Below are positions 53,119-62,477 of a stretch of 64,000 bases of DNA, in pieces; position 1 is the first letter of the stretch, and each line of letters starts with the position of its first letter. Position numbers and translations under genes: made by a program. The DNA comes from Chitinophaga deserti (GTDB lineage: Bacteria; Bacteroidota; Bacteroidia; Chitinophagales; Chitinophagaceae), in contig NZ_QFFK01000007.1 of the NCBI RefSeq assembly GCF_003149455.1, forward strand, positions 248,001 to 312,000, written 5' to 3'. The notes below the pieces were generated by a model, which had not been told where the DNA came from, did no database searches, and saw nothing but the letters and a program-made list of their open reading frames with translations.

Positions 53119-54651
53119 ATGAAGATTAATTGCTACAAGTATTTCAATACAACTACTTATAAAAAAGCCTGGCTACTGCTGGCATTGCTGCCTGCCATCT
53201 CCTGCAGCAAGCTCATAGAGATCGATGCGCCCATTAATTCCGTAGGTACGGAGAAGGTATTCCAGACCGATGCAAAGGCGGAAGCAGCATTGGCCGCTTT
53301 GTATACGACTATGATTAACACTACTGAATTCAATACCCTTTGTTACGGTGGTATATCTCTTACCGGAAGCCTGCTTTCGGACGAGGTAAGGCCGTCTATG
53401 GGTACGCTGGATGTGGTGTATAACCCTTTCCAATTCAATAAAGTGCTGAAAGAGAACGAAGCGCTGATGCTGTTATGGAAAGACGGGTACAAATATATTT
53501 ACATCGCCAATACACTACTGGAAGGGATAGCGGCTTCTGCATCGCCCACGCTTTCTGAAAGCACGCGCAGGCAGATCAGGGGAGAAGCGTTGCTGATCAG
53601 ATCGTGGACGCATTTCCAGCTCATGAACCTGTTTGGGCCCATACCGCTGGTACTAACCTCGGATGTGAACCAGACACGGGCAATGGAACGTTCCAAACCG
53701 GAAGCGGTGTACCTGCAGCTGGAAGCAGATTTGAAAGAAGCGTATGAATTACTGCAGCCTGACTTCCGGGTTACCGGAGGGCAGAGAATACGCCCGTCGA
53801 GAGATGCGGCCACCGGGTTGCTGGCACGGATGTATTTGTACCAGAACCGCTGGGCGGAGGCAGAAGCGGAAGCCACCAAACTGATCAGCAACGGAGCGTA
53901 TGTACTGGAGCCCCTGAACAAAACGTTCCGCGGTAGCAGCCTTGAGCCTGTGTGGCAACTGAAACGTACAGACTATGGAGTGAATGATATAAAATTGATG
54001 GAATCCATCAACTTCATGCCGAAACTACGTTTCTCCGTGGTGCCGGATGCTCCTTACATGTGGAAAGATAAATCTATGTATGAGATAATGGGTTTGGAAG
54101 TAGGTTTCCTCGTTCCTGCTTACCCGGTGAGCGAAGAACTGATGGCGGCATTTGAACCCAATGATAACAGGAAAACGAAATGGCTGGATTCCATCCCCCA
54201 GCCAGACGAAGCACCTTACAATGGTAAAACATTGTATTGCATGACGAAATACGAAAACGAGTTCAATTTAACAGAGAAAGCAGATCTGCATCTTGCCATG
54301 CAGCGCATCGCGGAGATCTACCTCATCCGTGCGGAAGCACGTGCCCAACAGGCTACGGATCTTACAGGCGCAGCCCAGGACCTTGATGCAGTTCGTGGCC
54401 GCGCAGGGCTGCTGCCCACTACTGCCAGCACCCAAACTGCCCTCCTGGATGCTATTGCAAGGGAGCGCAGGGTAGAGCTGTTCGGGGAATGGGGCCACCG
54501 CTGGTTTGATCTGAAGCGCACCGGGAAAGCTGCTGCCATGGCAGGCACACATCCGGAAAAGCTGCCCTGGTCTAACGATAAACTGGTACTGCCCATCCCC
54601 ATTAAGGAAGTGGAAATAAACCCTTCCCTCGGACAGAATCCCGGTTACTAA
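53119..54651 (+). CDS. SusD/RagB-family lipoprotein (second system)
   Basis: The 510-residue surface lipoprotein has a signal ending LLALLPAISC (about Cys29) and the mature start SKLIEIDAPINSVGTEKVF, typical of SusD. TPR-like helices include RGEALLIRSWTHFQLMNLFG and LLARMYLYQNRWAEAEAEA; the C-terminus has ERRVELFGEWGHRWFDLKRT and LPIPIKEVEINPSLGQNPGY. Length is normal. It is the last gene of the operon and is followed by two hairpins with T-runs. Confidence 0.95.
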   Translation: MKINCYKYFNTTTYKKAWLLLALLPAISCSKLIEIDAPINSVGTEKVFQTDAKAEAALAALYTTMINTTEFNTLCYGGISLTGSLLSDEVRPSMGTLDVVYNPFQFNKVLKENEALMLLWKDGYKYIYIANTLLEGIAASASPTLSESTRRQIRGEALLIRSWTHFQLMNLFGPIPLVLTSDVNQTRAMERSKPEAVYLQLEADLKEAYELLQPDFRVTGGQRIRPSRDAATGLLARMYLYQNRWAEAEAEATKLISNGAYVLEPLNKTFRGSSLEPVWQLKRTDYGVNDIKLMESINFMPKLRFSVVPDAPYMWKDKSMYEIMGLEVGFLVPAYPVSEELMAAFEPNDNRKTKWLDSIPQPDEAPYNGKTLYCMTKYENEFNLTEKADLHLAMQRIAEIYLIRAEARAQQATDLTGAAQDLDAVRGRAGLLPTTASTQTALLDAIARERRVELFGEWGHRWFDLKRTGKAAAMAGTHPEKLPWSNDKLVLPIPIKEVEINPSLGQNPGY

Positions 54652-54675
54652 CACGCCGCCATTCTCTTTCTTATA

Positions 54676-54704
54676 CCCCGGGGCTGTATGCTCCGGGGAT
54701 TTTT
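54676..54704 (+). terminator. Terminator after the second susD
   Basis: CCCCGG (54676-54681) pairs with CCGGGG (54693-54698), loop of 11 bases, followed by ATTTTT. It starts 24 bases after the susD stop. Confidence 0.8.
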
Positions 54705-54768
54705 AACCGGTAATCAATACCGGAAGGCGGTCATACATCAAGGCGTTTAAGAAGGGTAATAATGAGCA

Positions 54769-54799
54769 GGCGGCTTCCGGAAGGAGGCCGCCCTTTTTT
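54769..54799 (+). terminator. Second terminator hairpin in the convergent gap
   Basis: GGCGGC (54769-54774) pairs with GCCGCC (54787-54792), followed by CTTTTTT. The T-run is on the plus side, so it backs up the first susD terminator; it also lies just beyond the stop of the convergent minus-strand gene. Confidence 0.75.
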
Positions 54800-54813
54800 A
54801 TATGACAAAGTTT

Positions 54814-57800
54814 CTATTCATCCGTTTTTGAACTGTACAGGAAGCTCACCAGATCCCTGATCTCTTTCTTCGACAGCACAGCTTTCATATCGGGCATGCT
54901 GGATGGGGCGTAGGTTTTCTTTGTAATATCTGCTGCGGCAAATAGCTTCACCGGTTCACTGCCTATCTTCAGTTTCATTCCTGCTTTACTGTCTTCCTCC
55001 AGGATGCCGGTTACTTTCTTCCCGTCTTTCAGTTCCAGCGTTACCATGCCATAACCGGGGGAGAGGCGGGCGCTGGGGCTGATGAGTGCTTCCAGTATCT
55101 GTTGCCTGCTGAGCCTTGCACCTACACCATTAATGCGCGGACCGGCATTACCGCCGCGATCGTCGTAGGCATGGCATTTCATACACTGGGCATTTTCATT
55201 CCAGAAAAAGATGCGCTGTCCACGTTGTGGATCTCCACCGTCAAGGGCCCCTGCGTATAAGGCATGCAGCTCGTCGCCGGTACGTTTGGCGCTGATGGAT
55301 TTATATCGCTCTGCCAGTACTTTATTACCGGTACTATCGATGGCTTCGCCCAGTTCGAGGATAAGCCCTGCGGGCAGGGTACTGCTTTCCATTTTACCGA
55401 GCAGCTGGCTGAACTGCTGGTCGGCGCCCGGAGGATTGAGCCTGCCATAGGCTAGGAGGGCGGATTGCTGTTCTTCGAGTGACCGCGATGCAATAACATC
55501 TGTGAGCAGCTGTGCTTTAACTTCTTTGGAGATCCTGGATTTGTCCAGCAGATCTACTGCAGCAACGCGCACTTTCTTCTCCTTGTCGGCAATGGCGCTC
55601 CGGAAAGCTGCATCCGCTTCTGCGGTTTCCAGTGCCACGAGTGCCTTCAGTGCCTGAATGCGCACTTCCGGTACGGCATCCTTCTTCAGAACAGCGAGCA
55701 ATGCAGGCGCGGCAGCTTTGATGCTGAGCTTCTCCAATGCCAGTGCTGCGCTGGTACGCACGGGAACTGCTTTATCCGTAAGCAGGGAGGTGACTGCCTG
55801 TGTGGCTGCAGGGATTACTTTGGTATCGCCGTATTTGAGCGCTTTGCGTGCGCGGCCGTCTACCCGGTCGAGCACAGATGGTTCGGGCCATACACCCAGT
55901 ACACTTACTGCTTCCGCACGCAGTGCTTCGGGCTTTGCAGGGTTGGATGCGTAGGTAATGATGCCGTGCATCAAGGTATCGCTGCCGGTACGTAAACCGG
56001 CATTGATAGCCCTGCGGATAAGGGGTTCATTTTGAAAAGGAGTGGTATTGAGAATAGCGCCTAATGCAGGGATGGCATCGGGGATGGATTCATCATCGTT
56101 GATGCCGCGGGCGGCTTCTGTTACCACAAACTCATCACTGTCGTGCAGGAACTTCGCTATTTCGGGGCTGCCCATTCTGCGTAATGCCACTACCGCCGCA
56201 ATGCGTAATGCACGGGAAGGGTGAGTGGATAAAGCAGCTACGGGTGCAGCCTTACCGATACGGGCTAGTGCCAGCGCTCCTGCATGTCGGAGGTATACAT
56301 CTTTATCGTTGTTCTGCTCCAGCATTTCGATGACCGGTTGAATGGCGGCATTATGCTCCATCCTTCCCAAAGCTTCAGCCGCAAAGAATCGTGCACGGCT
56401 GGCCGTGTCTTTCAACAGCGGAATAATGGCATCGGCCGCTTCGCGGTATTTGATATCGCCCAGCCATTTGGCAGTGAGGGCGCGGATTTCAGGGTCTTTA
56501 TCTTTCAGTGCCGGAATCAGCAGTTCCGCATGTTTCTTCTCCTTCCTCGCCATCTGGCTGATGCCCTGTATAGCGTGCACACGGGCCAGCTGGTGCCCCG
56601 TTTGCTGCAGGGCTGCCGAGAATACCTTCACGCCATCTTTGCCTCTTGCTGCCAGCTCAAACTGCGCTTTCAGCCGTACCCGCATATCTGCATGTTGCAG
56701 CAGGGTGCCTAAAGCAGCCTCGTCTTTCTTCTCAAAATCTGCCGCCAGCAGCTGCTTCACTTCTTTCCGGATGGCAGTACCTGCAGCATTTTTATCATCC
56801 AGCTTCCAGATGCGGCCGTAGTTGTGCGTGCCCCAGCCGTCTATCCAGTCGGCCACATACAATGCGCCATCGGGCCCGAAGTCCATACCGGTAGCCAGTA
56901 TGCCGCCCAGCACTTTCTTCTGTTCGCCCAGTTCAAAGCCCGCTCCGTTTGCCTTCAGTTTGAAACTATGGATGCCCGAACCGGAAGGGGTGCCTACAAA
57001 CTCTGCAATGAAGAAGGTATTGTTGTATGCAGCTCCCAAAGCAGTACCGGGGTTGTACACCATACCGGTGGGGCCGCTCACGAAATTCGCGATGGGAGGA
57101 ACGATGTATGCGGCCTGGCTATCCCACCGGGGGAGGTACATCTTTTCTTCCATCCATACTTTGTAGGTATTGTTCTTCGGATCGCGATACTTGCCGTACT
57201 GCCAGTTGCTGCGCCATCCGGCATCTGAACCGTTTACGATATATACGAGGCGCTCTTTTTCACCGGGGTGGTCGCCATCATTATCTTCACTGATGAGGTT
57301 GCCATATTCGTCAAACACGAACTCGTGGGTGTTGCGGAGACCGTGGGCGAATATTTCAAAGTCGCTGCCATCGGGGTTGGAACGGGCTATTACGCCACAG
57401 TTGGGGAAAGCCCACTGTTTACCGTTCTGATCTTTACCGTTGAATCCGATATCTCCTATCTGCCAGTAGATCCTCCCGTCTGGCCCCATTTCCACGCCTG
57501 ACATGCCGTGGCCGCTGAATCCAATGTGTACGCCGTAGCCGTGGGAGATAGAGGTTTTATCATCTGCAATGCCGTCTCCGTTTTTATCTTTCATCCGCCA
57601 GAGGTCTGGCGCCACTGCCACATAGAGATCTTTGCCGTGTGCTAATACCCCGCCTGCCACATCGGTTACTTCATCATGGAAATCATCAACTACCAGTTGT
57701 GCCTGATCGGCACGGCCGTCTCCATTAAGGTCATCGAGGCGGTAAACGCGTTCGGTTTCAATAGCCAGATCGCGCCAGTCGCGGGAGCTGTCGCCATTCA

Positions 57801-58218
57801 GATCTGCCAGCCATTGGTTACGGTGACTGTTTTCGGGAGATAGTTCCTGGTGCAGGAAGTTGCGGCGGTCTTCCACAGTGGCCAGGCTAATGGAAGGGAT
57901 CTCCCAATCCCTGTGCCCGCGGATGTCGAACTCGGAATTCTTCTGCCGGTTGGTGGTGGTATAGTAAATACTGCCATTATCGTCGATATCGATGGCAATG
58001 GGAGATACCACGAGGGAATCGATGCCCCAGAGGGAGAGGGTAAGCCCTTCTGCCAGTACGGGCTTTACTTCGGCTTCTATTGCGGTGGCAATTTTAGCCG
58101 TTTGGGCGGAATCCATTTTTTTGATCCGCAGGTCGGTAGGCGATTGGTTACAACCGGCCATCAGTACGGATAAGACAAAGGCGCAGGAACCAGCCTGGCG
58201 CATAACGGGTTGTTTCAT
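54814..58218 (-). CDS. Lipoprotein with dehydrogenase-like propeller, HEAT repeats and c-type heme (PVC-type)
   Basis: A 1134-residue exported protein. The signal ends LSVLMAGC (Cys23). Residues about 60-480 form a sugar-dehydrogenase-like propeller with many calcium-type DxNGDG loops (LNGDSSRDW, LNGDGRAD, KNGDGIAD). Residues about 490-980 are HEAT-type repeats (LRIAAVVALRRMG, VRTSAALALEKLS). The C-terminus is a cytochrome c domain with CMKCH (C1012, C1015, H1016) and a candidate Met ligand in SSMPDM (about 1108-1111). This matches the membrane-bound dehydrogenase family first named in Planctomycetes. It would oxidise a sugar-like substrate and pass electrons through the heme. It stands alone, convergent with susD. 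Confidence 0.92.
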   Translation of the reverse strand: MKQPVMRQAGSCAFVLSVLMAGCNQSPTDLRIKKMDSAQTAKIATAIEAEVKPVLAEGLTLSLWGIDSLVVSPIAIDIDDNGSIYYTTTNRQKNSEFDIRGHRDWEIPSISLATVEDRRNFLHQELSPENSHRNQWLADLNGDSSRDWRDLAIETERVYRLDDLNGDGRADQAQLVVDDFHDEVTDVAGGVLAHGKDLYVAVAPDLWRMKDKNGDGIADDKTSISHGYGVHIGFSGHGMSGVEMGPDGRIYWQIGDIGFNGKDQNGKQWAFPNCGVIARSNPDGSDFEIFAHGLRNTHEFVFDEYGNLISEDNDGDHPGEKERLVYIVNGSDAGWRSNWQYGKYRDPKNNTYKVWMEEKMYLPRWDSQAAYIVPPIANFVSGPTGMVYNPGTALGAAYNNTFFIAEFVGTPSGSGIHSFKLKANGAGFELGEQKKVLGGILATGMDFGPDGALYVADWIDGWGTHNYGRIWKLDDKNAAGTAIRKEVKQLLAADFEKKDEAALGTLLQHADMRVRLKAQFELAARGKDGVKVFSAALQQTGHQLARVHAIQGISQMARKEKKHAELLIPALKDKDPEIRALTAKWLGDIKYREAADAIIPLLKDTASRARFFAAEALGRMEHNAAIQPVIEMLEQNNDKDVYLRHAGALALARIGKAAPVAALSTHPSRALRIAAVVALRRMGSPEIAKFLHDSDEFVVTEAARGINDDESIPDAIPALGAILNTTPFQNEPLIRRAINAGLRTGSDTLMHGIITYASNPAKPEALRAEAVSVLGVWPEPSVLDRVDGRARKALKYGDTKVIPAATQAVTSLLTDKAVPVRTSAALALEKLSIKAAAPALLAVLKKDAVPEVRIQALKALVALETAEADAAFRSAIADKEKKVRVAAVDLLDKSRISKEVKAQLLTDVIASRSLEEQQSALLAYGRLNPPGADQQFSQLLGKMESSTLPAGLILELGEAIDSTGNKVLAERYKSISAKRTGDELHALYAGALDGGDPQRGQRIFFWNENAQCMKCHAYDDRGGNAGPRINGVGARLSRQQILEALISPSARLSPGYGMVTLELKDGKKVTGILEEDSKAGMKLKIGSEPVKLFAAADITKKTYAPSSMPDMKAVLSKKEIRDLVSFLYSSKTDE

Positions 58219-58315
58219 ACTAGCAATCTTAGACGTGGAAAAATCCGCCCGGATTATCCCTGACGGCTTATCAAAATAGTCAAAATCGGCAGATTACGCA
58301 ACGCCGCTAATCTAT

Positions 58316-59458
58316 TTACAGGCCAAGCCGGGCGCGTGTAGCTGCGGGCAGCCCGTTTTTATGAAGCATCACGTATATGGATTTCAGGCGGATGTAGGGG
58401 TAGCTCATGTAAACGAACCCGTTCCTGCAGGCTTTTGGCCCCCAGGAATTCTTGACCTTGAGATACTTTTTACCGGTCTGGTCCTGTACACGGCCGGTGA
58501 TGTGCATGTTATGATCGTCTACCGTCCGGAAGCTTTCGAATTCCTCCTGCCGGTATTGCTGTGAAATATCTGTCCGTTCCGGTTGCATCTTCCTGACGAT
58601 GGTTTTGGCATTCGCCGGGTCTGCCGCAACTACGGCAAGTCCTTCTTCCCCGGAGAAGCCGGGCTCAGAAGCGTCGGTATCCAGTGCAAGCGTATAGCCG
58701 CTGTCGAGCGCATGATCTATGACGGCCATGTACTCATCGAGCGGGAGGTTGTAAAATTGGCCGTTGTTGTGATTGGCGGGGATTTCGAGGATGAAGGGAG
58801 CGTAGAAGGGCACGTGGGAGAAGGAAGTAATACTGATGTAATCTTCCGGCCTGATGCCGGTGGAAGCGAGGAATGTTTGCGGTGTATACTTCTGCCCTTT
58901 GTATTCGAATTGAGCAGGTACGCTTCCCATGTATTTGTCCATGATAGTGGGAAGCCCTTTCGCCCAGGAGCCGCCCCGTTGCCTGGCCACATCGGCCCAT
59001 GCCTCCACGCTGTCCAGCATTTCGGGGTACAGTTTGGAATGGTTGTGTGCAGAATCGCCCTGTGTGAAGCCGCGGTAGGCGCTTTCAGGCATCATTCCAT
59101 AGTGCTGCATGCTGATAACAGGATCGTGGTTGCTGCCCCCTTCGGTAAAGCGGGAAGTACCCTGCCTGAAGATGTAGTTCCGGGCTTTCAGCTCATAGGC
59201 ATTCCGCACGAAATACATCTCGGAGAGGTCTATACTGTCCCCGGTTTTACGCAGGATTTCGGATTCGAGGAGAGAAGCGGTGGAGAAGCACCAGCAGGTG
59301 CCGGATTGCTCCTGGTTTTTGATCCCGGTTGCCGGTAAATTGAGTACATCCGTGAATTGATACTCGCTGGGTGGGGGCGGAGGCGGTTCGTGGTTACTAT
59401 CGCAGGCTGCTATCAGCGAAACCGTTGCGATCAGGATAGAATGGCGGTAGAATGGCAT
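58316..59458 (-). CDS. Exported C1 (papain / bleomycin-hydrolase-like) cysteine peptidase
   Basis: A 380-residue lipoprotein: signal MPFYRHSILIATVSLIAAC, then a short polyproline stretch. The papain-fold active site is complete: Q49 and C55 in NQEQSGTCWCFS, H316 in DDHNMHITG, N337 in VKNSWG. The H-x-M-x-I-T-G context is that of bleomycin hydrolase/PepC, but those are cytoplasmic, about 450 residues, while this is shorter and exported. It should degrade peptides outside the cytoplasm. It lies 97 bases upstream of the heme lipoprotein on the same strand and downstream of the flotillin terminator, so it is probably its own unit. Confidence 0.9.
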   Translation of the reverse strand: MPFYRHSILIATVSLIAACDSNHEPPPPPPSEYQFTDVLNLPATGIKNQEQSGTCWCFSTASLLESEILRKTGDSIDLSEMYFVRNAYELKARNYIFRQGTSRFTEGGSNHDPVISMQHYGMMPESAYRGFTQGDSAHNHSKLYPEMLDSVEAWADVARQRGGSWAKGLPTIMDKYMGSVPAQFEYKGQKYTPQTFLASTGIRPEDYISITSFSHVPFYAPFILEIPANHNNGQFYNLPLDEYMAVIDHALDSGYTLALDTDASEPGFSGEEGLAVVAADPANAKTIVRKMQPERTDISQQYRQEEFESFRTVDDHNMHITGRVQDQTGKKYLKVKNSWGPKACRNGFVYMSYPYIRLKSIYVMLHKNGLPAATRARLGL

Positions 59459-59505
59459 GTGGCGGTGTTTTGTTTAGTGAATAGTGATGTATTTAGGTGA
59501 AAAAA

Positions 59506-59530
59506 AGAAGCCATCGTAAAGATGGCTTCT
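59506..59530 (-). terminator. Terminator of the NfeD-flotillin operon
   Basis: AGAAGCCATC (59506-59515) and GATGGCTTCT (59521-59530) form a perfect 10-bp stem with a GTAAA loop. On the minus strand a run of T (plus-strand A at 59501-59506) follows, just after the flotillin stop. Confidence 0.93.
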
Positions 59531-59535
59531 GTAAG

Positions 59536-61092
59536 TTATTTTTCTTCAGTGATAGTTGGAAGAATATCGTCCCCGTTTTTTTGCTTCCCGAGGAAGGTGG
59601 GGAGGTCCATACCGGCCATATTAAACATGTCCTGTAATGGTGGTACGGCCTTATAAAGTCCGCTGATGAAACCGGCGGTGGATGATTGTCCGTTAGCGTT
59701 ATTAGCGCCTTCCCACACGGTAACCTTGTCGATCTTGATGTTCTTGATGGCTTCGGTCTGCAGTTTCACCAGTTCGGGCAGTTTGTCTGCAATGAGCAGG
59801 AGTACGGCATCTTTGGAATTGTTGCCGGCGGCCTGCACGATACGGTCGAGGCCCTGTGCCTGTTTGGTGAGGATTTCATACATACCTTTTGCTTCCGCTT
59901 CCATTTTGGCATAGATGGCATCCGCTTCACCTTTTGCTTTTTCACGGATCTTTTCTGCTTCGGCCTGTGCTTCGATGATGGCTTTCTGTTTCTGGATCTC
60001 CGCAGTTACCACGATGTTGGCATTCTGGGAAGCGCGCTCGCGGCTGGCGCGGGCTTCTTCCGCATTCCTTTCAGCGAGGTATGCTTCTTCGAGGGCTTTT
60101 GCAGACTGTATCTTTTCTGCCGCCACAGCGCGTTTGGAAGCTTCTGCTTCTCTTTCGCGGCGGCTGGCTTCCGACTGGGCGATCTGGATGCGGGCGGTGT
60201 TTTCCCCTTCTACCGCGAGGGCATTGGCCTGTGAGGCACGGATACGGGTATCTCTTTCTGCTTCGGCTTTACCAATGGCCTCGTCGCGGTTGGCGGCGGC
60301 GATGAGAACGGATTTGTCTTTGTTGGCCGTGGCAATCAGGGTGTCCCTGTCGCGCTGCGTTTCTGCGATGCTAACGTCGCGGTTTTTGAGGGTTTGCTGG
60401 ATGGTGATATCCTTTTCCCGGTCGGCTTCCGCTTTACCGGTTTCACCCAGTTTCTCCTGCTCAGCCACGCTTTTCTTGGCTTCGTTGATGGCTTTGGCGG
60501 CGGCTTCCTTACCCAGTGCTTCGATGTAGCCGGATTCATCCTTGATATCCGTTACGTTCACGTTGATCAGTTTCATACCGATCTTCTTGATCTCGGCTTC
60601 TACGTTGGAGGCTACGTTGGCGAGGAATTTATCGCGGTTGTTATTGATCTCTTCAATATCCATGGTGGCTACCACGAGGCGGAGCTGGCCGAAGATGATG
60701 TCTTTGGCGAGGTCGTGGATGGCGGCGCGCTGCAGGCCAAGGAGCCTTTCTGCGGCGTTGGTCATGGTACCGGGTTCGGTAGAGATGGCCACGGTGAAGC
60801 GGGAGGGCACGTCTACCCGGATGTTCTGCCGGCTGAGGGCGTTGGTGAGGTTAACCTCGATGGAGATAGGCGTCAGCTCCATAAAGGCGTAATCCTGGAT
60901 CACGGGCCAGATGAAGGCGGCGCCGCCGTGGATACATTTGGCACTGTGCGACCCGTCGGGCCCTTTGCCTACTTTACCATATACAACTAGGATCTGGTCG
61001 GAAGGACAGCGTTTGTAACGCTTAAAGAGGGCATAGAGAAGGGTGAATACGAAGAAGACCGCCACCAGGACGGCAATCAAAACAAAATCCAT
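59536..61092 (-). CDS. Flotillin-family membrane scaffold protein
   Basis: The 518-residue protein has an N-terminal membrane helix (MDFVLIAVLVAVFFVFTLLY), an SPFH/band-7 domain (about 30-210, LSRQNIRVDVPSRFTVAIST) and a long alanine/glutamate-rich coiled coil (about 210-430) with repeated EA-type heptads. A C-terminal oligomerisation part ends GDDILPTITEEK. This is the FloT/YqiK architecture that organises membrane microdomains. It follows the NfeD-like gene after 4 bases, the usual flotillin partner, and ends in a strong terminator. Confidence 0.95.
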   Translation of the reverse strand: MDFVLIAVLVAVFFVFTLLYALFKRYKRCPSDQILVVYGKVGKGPDGSHSAKCIHGGAAFIWPVIQDYAFMELTPISIEVNLTNALSRQNIRVDVPSRFTVAISTEPGTMTNAAERLLGLQRAAIHDLAKDIIFGQLRLVVATMDIEEINNNRDKFLANVASNVEAEIKKIGMKLINVNVTDIKDESGYIEALGKEAAAKAINEAKKSVAEQEKLGETGKAEADREKDITIQQTLKNRDVSIAETQRDRDTLIATANKDKSVLIAAANRDEAIGKAEAERDTRIRASQANALAVEGENTARIQIAQSEASRREREAEASKRAVAAEKIQSAKALEEAYLAERNAEEARASRERASQNANIVVTAEIQKQKAIIEAQAEAEKIREKAKGEADAIYAKMEAEAKGMYEILTKQAQGLDRIVQAAGNNSKDAVLLLIADKLPELVKLQTEAIKNIKIDKVTVWEGANNANGQSSTAGFISGLYKAVPPLQDMFNMAGMDLPTFLGKQKNGDDILPTITEEK

Positions 61093-61096
61093 AAGT

Positions 61097-61693
61097 TTAT
61101 CGGGTTTGTTTGGTTACGAGGAGAATCTGATTGTCGAGTACGGAGGCCACGGTTACCAGGGTGCCGGTAGCAATGGGAGCGTCCTCATCGGTCATGGCAT
61201 CCAGTTCGCGCCAGGAGCCCTGTACCTGCAGGGTTACTTTACCCGTTCCGGTTCTTGCGGCGGGGATGGTGAGGTATACGGTGCCGGAGGCTTTTACGGC
61301 GTTTTGCATCTGCAGGGTGCCGTTGTAGGCGAGGCGGCCGGTATAGTAAAAGAGTACGGCCATCAGGAGCATCATCCCGAATCCGGCAACTACGGAAGTG
61401 ATGACGGTAACCGTAGGGGAGAAACCGTTGTGGATACATGCGAGGCCTACCCACCCGAAAATGGTGAAGAAACCGAACATGTTGCGGATGGTGAAAAACT
61501 GGAAACCGATGCCATCGTCCGCATCCAGCATATCGGAAACATCGCCGGTTGCACCGTCGTGTTCACCACCGATGAGGCTCAGTACGTTTTGAATGAGAAA
61601 GAGGAGCGAGAAGAGGATGGCTACGGACCAGAATACTTTTTCAAATACCGGTAACGGGCCGAACCAGTCCATAATGTTTAACAAACGGATCAT
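61097..61693 (-). CDS. NfeD-like membrane protein (flotillin partner)
   Basis: The 198-residue protein has an N-terminal helix (FWSVAILFSLLFLIQNVLSL, about 18-37), an acidic stretch with DMLDADDG and two more helices (FGFFTIFGWVGLACI; SVVAGFGMMLLMAVLFYYTG). A C-terminal OB-fold-like domain includes GKVTLQVQGSWRELDAMTDE and GTLVTVASVLDNQILLVT. This is the short NfeD type without a protease domain, normally encoded next to flotillin, as here (4-base gap). ATG 61693 is preferred; 61672 (MDWFG) is the other choice. Longer in-frame extension overlaps the divergent small gene. Confidence 0.9.
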   Translation of the reverse strand: MIRLLNIMDWFGPLPVFEKVFWSVAILFSLLFLIQNVLSLIGGEHDGATGDVSDMLDADDGIGFQFFTIRNMFGFFTIFGWVGLACIHNGFSPTVTVITSVVAGFGMMLLMAVLFYYTGRLAYNGTLQMQNAVKASGTVYLTIPAARTGTGKVTLQVQGSWRELDAMTDEDAPIATGTLVTVASVLDNQILLVTKQTR

Positions 61694-61790
61694 GTTGAGG
61701 GATAAATGTTCCGGGGAAAGATAATGAAAATCTGGTGTTTGGAGGAGATAAAGGCACAAATATTGATCTTGAACTGGTAAATCTGAGCAT

Positions 61791-61976
61791 ATGAACGTGA
61801 AAAGGACATTTGGAACCATCCTTACCATTTTAGGAATAGTAGGGATTATTTATGCCGGGTATGGATTCATCCGGCAGAGCGATGGCTGGCGGGTGCTGGC
61901 AGTGGCCGGGGTAATCGGCCTTATCTTTTTCGTGTCTGGCATTGGCCTGGTACGTAACACGCGCGACGAATCCTGA
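61791..61976 (+). CDS. Small two-helix membrane protein
   Basis: A 61-residue protein with two hydrophobic helices, FGTILTILGIVGIIYAGYGF (about 7-26) and VLAVAGVIGLIFFVSGIGLV (about 35-54), separated by a charged turn (RQSDGW) and ending in RNTRDES. Small proteins of this layout are common in Bacteroidota; role unknown. It is divergent from NfeD-flotillin, with 97 bases between the starts. Confidence 0.75.
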   Translation: MNVKRTFGTILTILGIVGIIYAGYGFIRQSDGWRVLAVAGVIGLIFFVSGIGLVRNTRDES

Positions 61977-62032
61977 CCGCAGCGCCACTTTTCCAATTTT
62001 GGGAAGCCCCTAAAATGCGCTATTTTTCAGGC

Positions 62033-62443
62033 ATGATTGAAGCATCGGACATCAGGGTCGGTAATTTGCTGTGGTATTACGATTACCATATGACCGAGAC
62101 CGTGTTCCGTGTGGAAGGCATACACGAAGGTTATGTATTCAATACAGGCCTGCCGCGCAGCCGCCTGCCACTGGAAAAAGCGAACCCCGTTCAGCTGGAT
62201 GTATCTTATCTTTTTCAGTTCGGTTTCCTGGCGGGAGACCGGGATTATGGGGAAGATCCGGACATCTACACGTACAAATACAACCGTACCGACAGTATCT
62301 ACATCCGCGACGAAGGCGATAAGTTTCAGCCCCTTGCAGCCCATGAAGGGGGATTTGCGCCATATGGCAAGCCGGTCATCCATCTGCACCAGCTGCAAAA
62401 CCTGTTTTACGACCTCACGCGGGAGGATGTGTTTATGCAGTAA
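62033..62443 (+). CDS. Small soluble protein of unknown function
   Basis: The 136-residue cytoplasmic protein starts MIEASDIRVGNLLWYYDYHM; a start six codons earlier (62015) is also in frame. The opening I-R-x-G-N-x-L is shared with small hypothetical Bacteroidota proteins. The body is mixed alpha/beta with RLPLEKANPVQLDVSYLFQF and a C-terminal IHLHQLQNLFYDLTREDV. It is transcribed towards the signal-peptidase-like gene, whose ATG follows 34 bases later, so the two may be co-transcribed. Confidence 0.7.
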   Translation: MIEASDIRVGNLLWYYDYHMTETVFRVEGIHEGYVFNTGLPRSRLPLEKANPVQLDVSYLFQFGFLAGDRDYGEDPDIYTYKYNRTDSIYIRDEGDKFQPLAAHEGGFAPYGKPVIHLHQLQNLFYDLTREDVFMQ

Positions 62444-62477
62444 AGCAGTATCTTACCTTTTAAATTTCCGATTACCT

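Noticed and set aside
58583..59338. A 251-codon plus-strand frame opposite the C1 peptidase
   Set aside because: The peptidase has its full catalytic set on the other strand; the antisense product has no domain.
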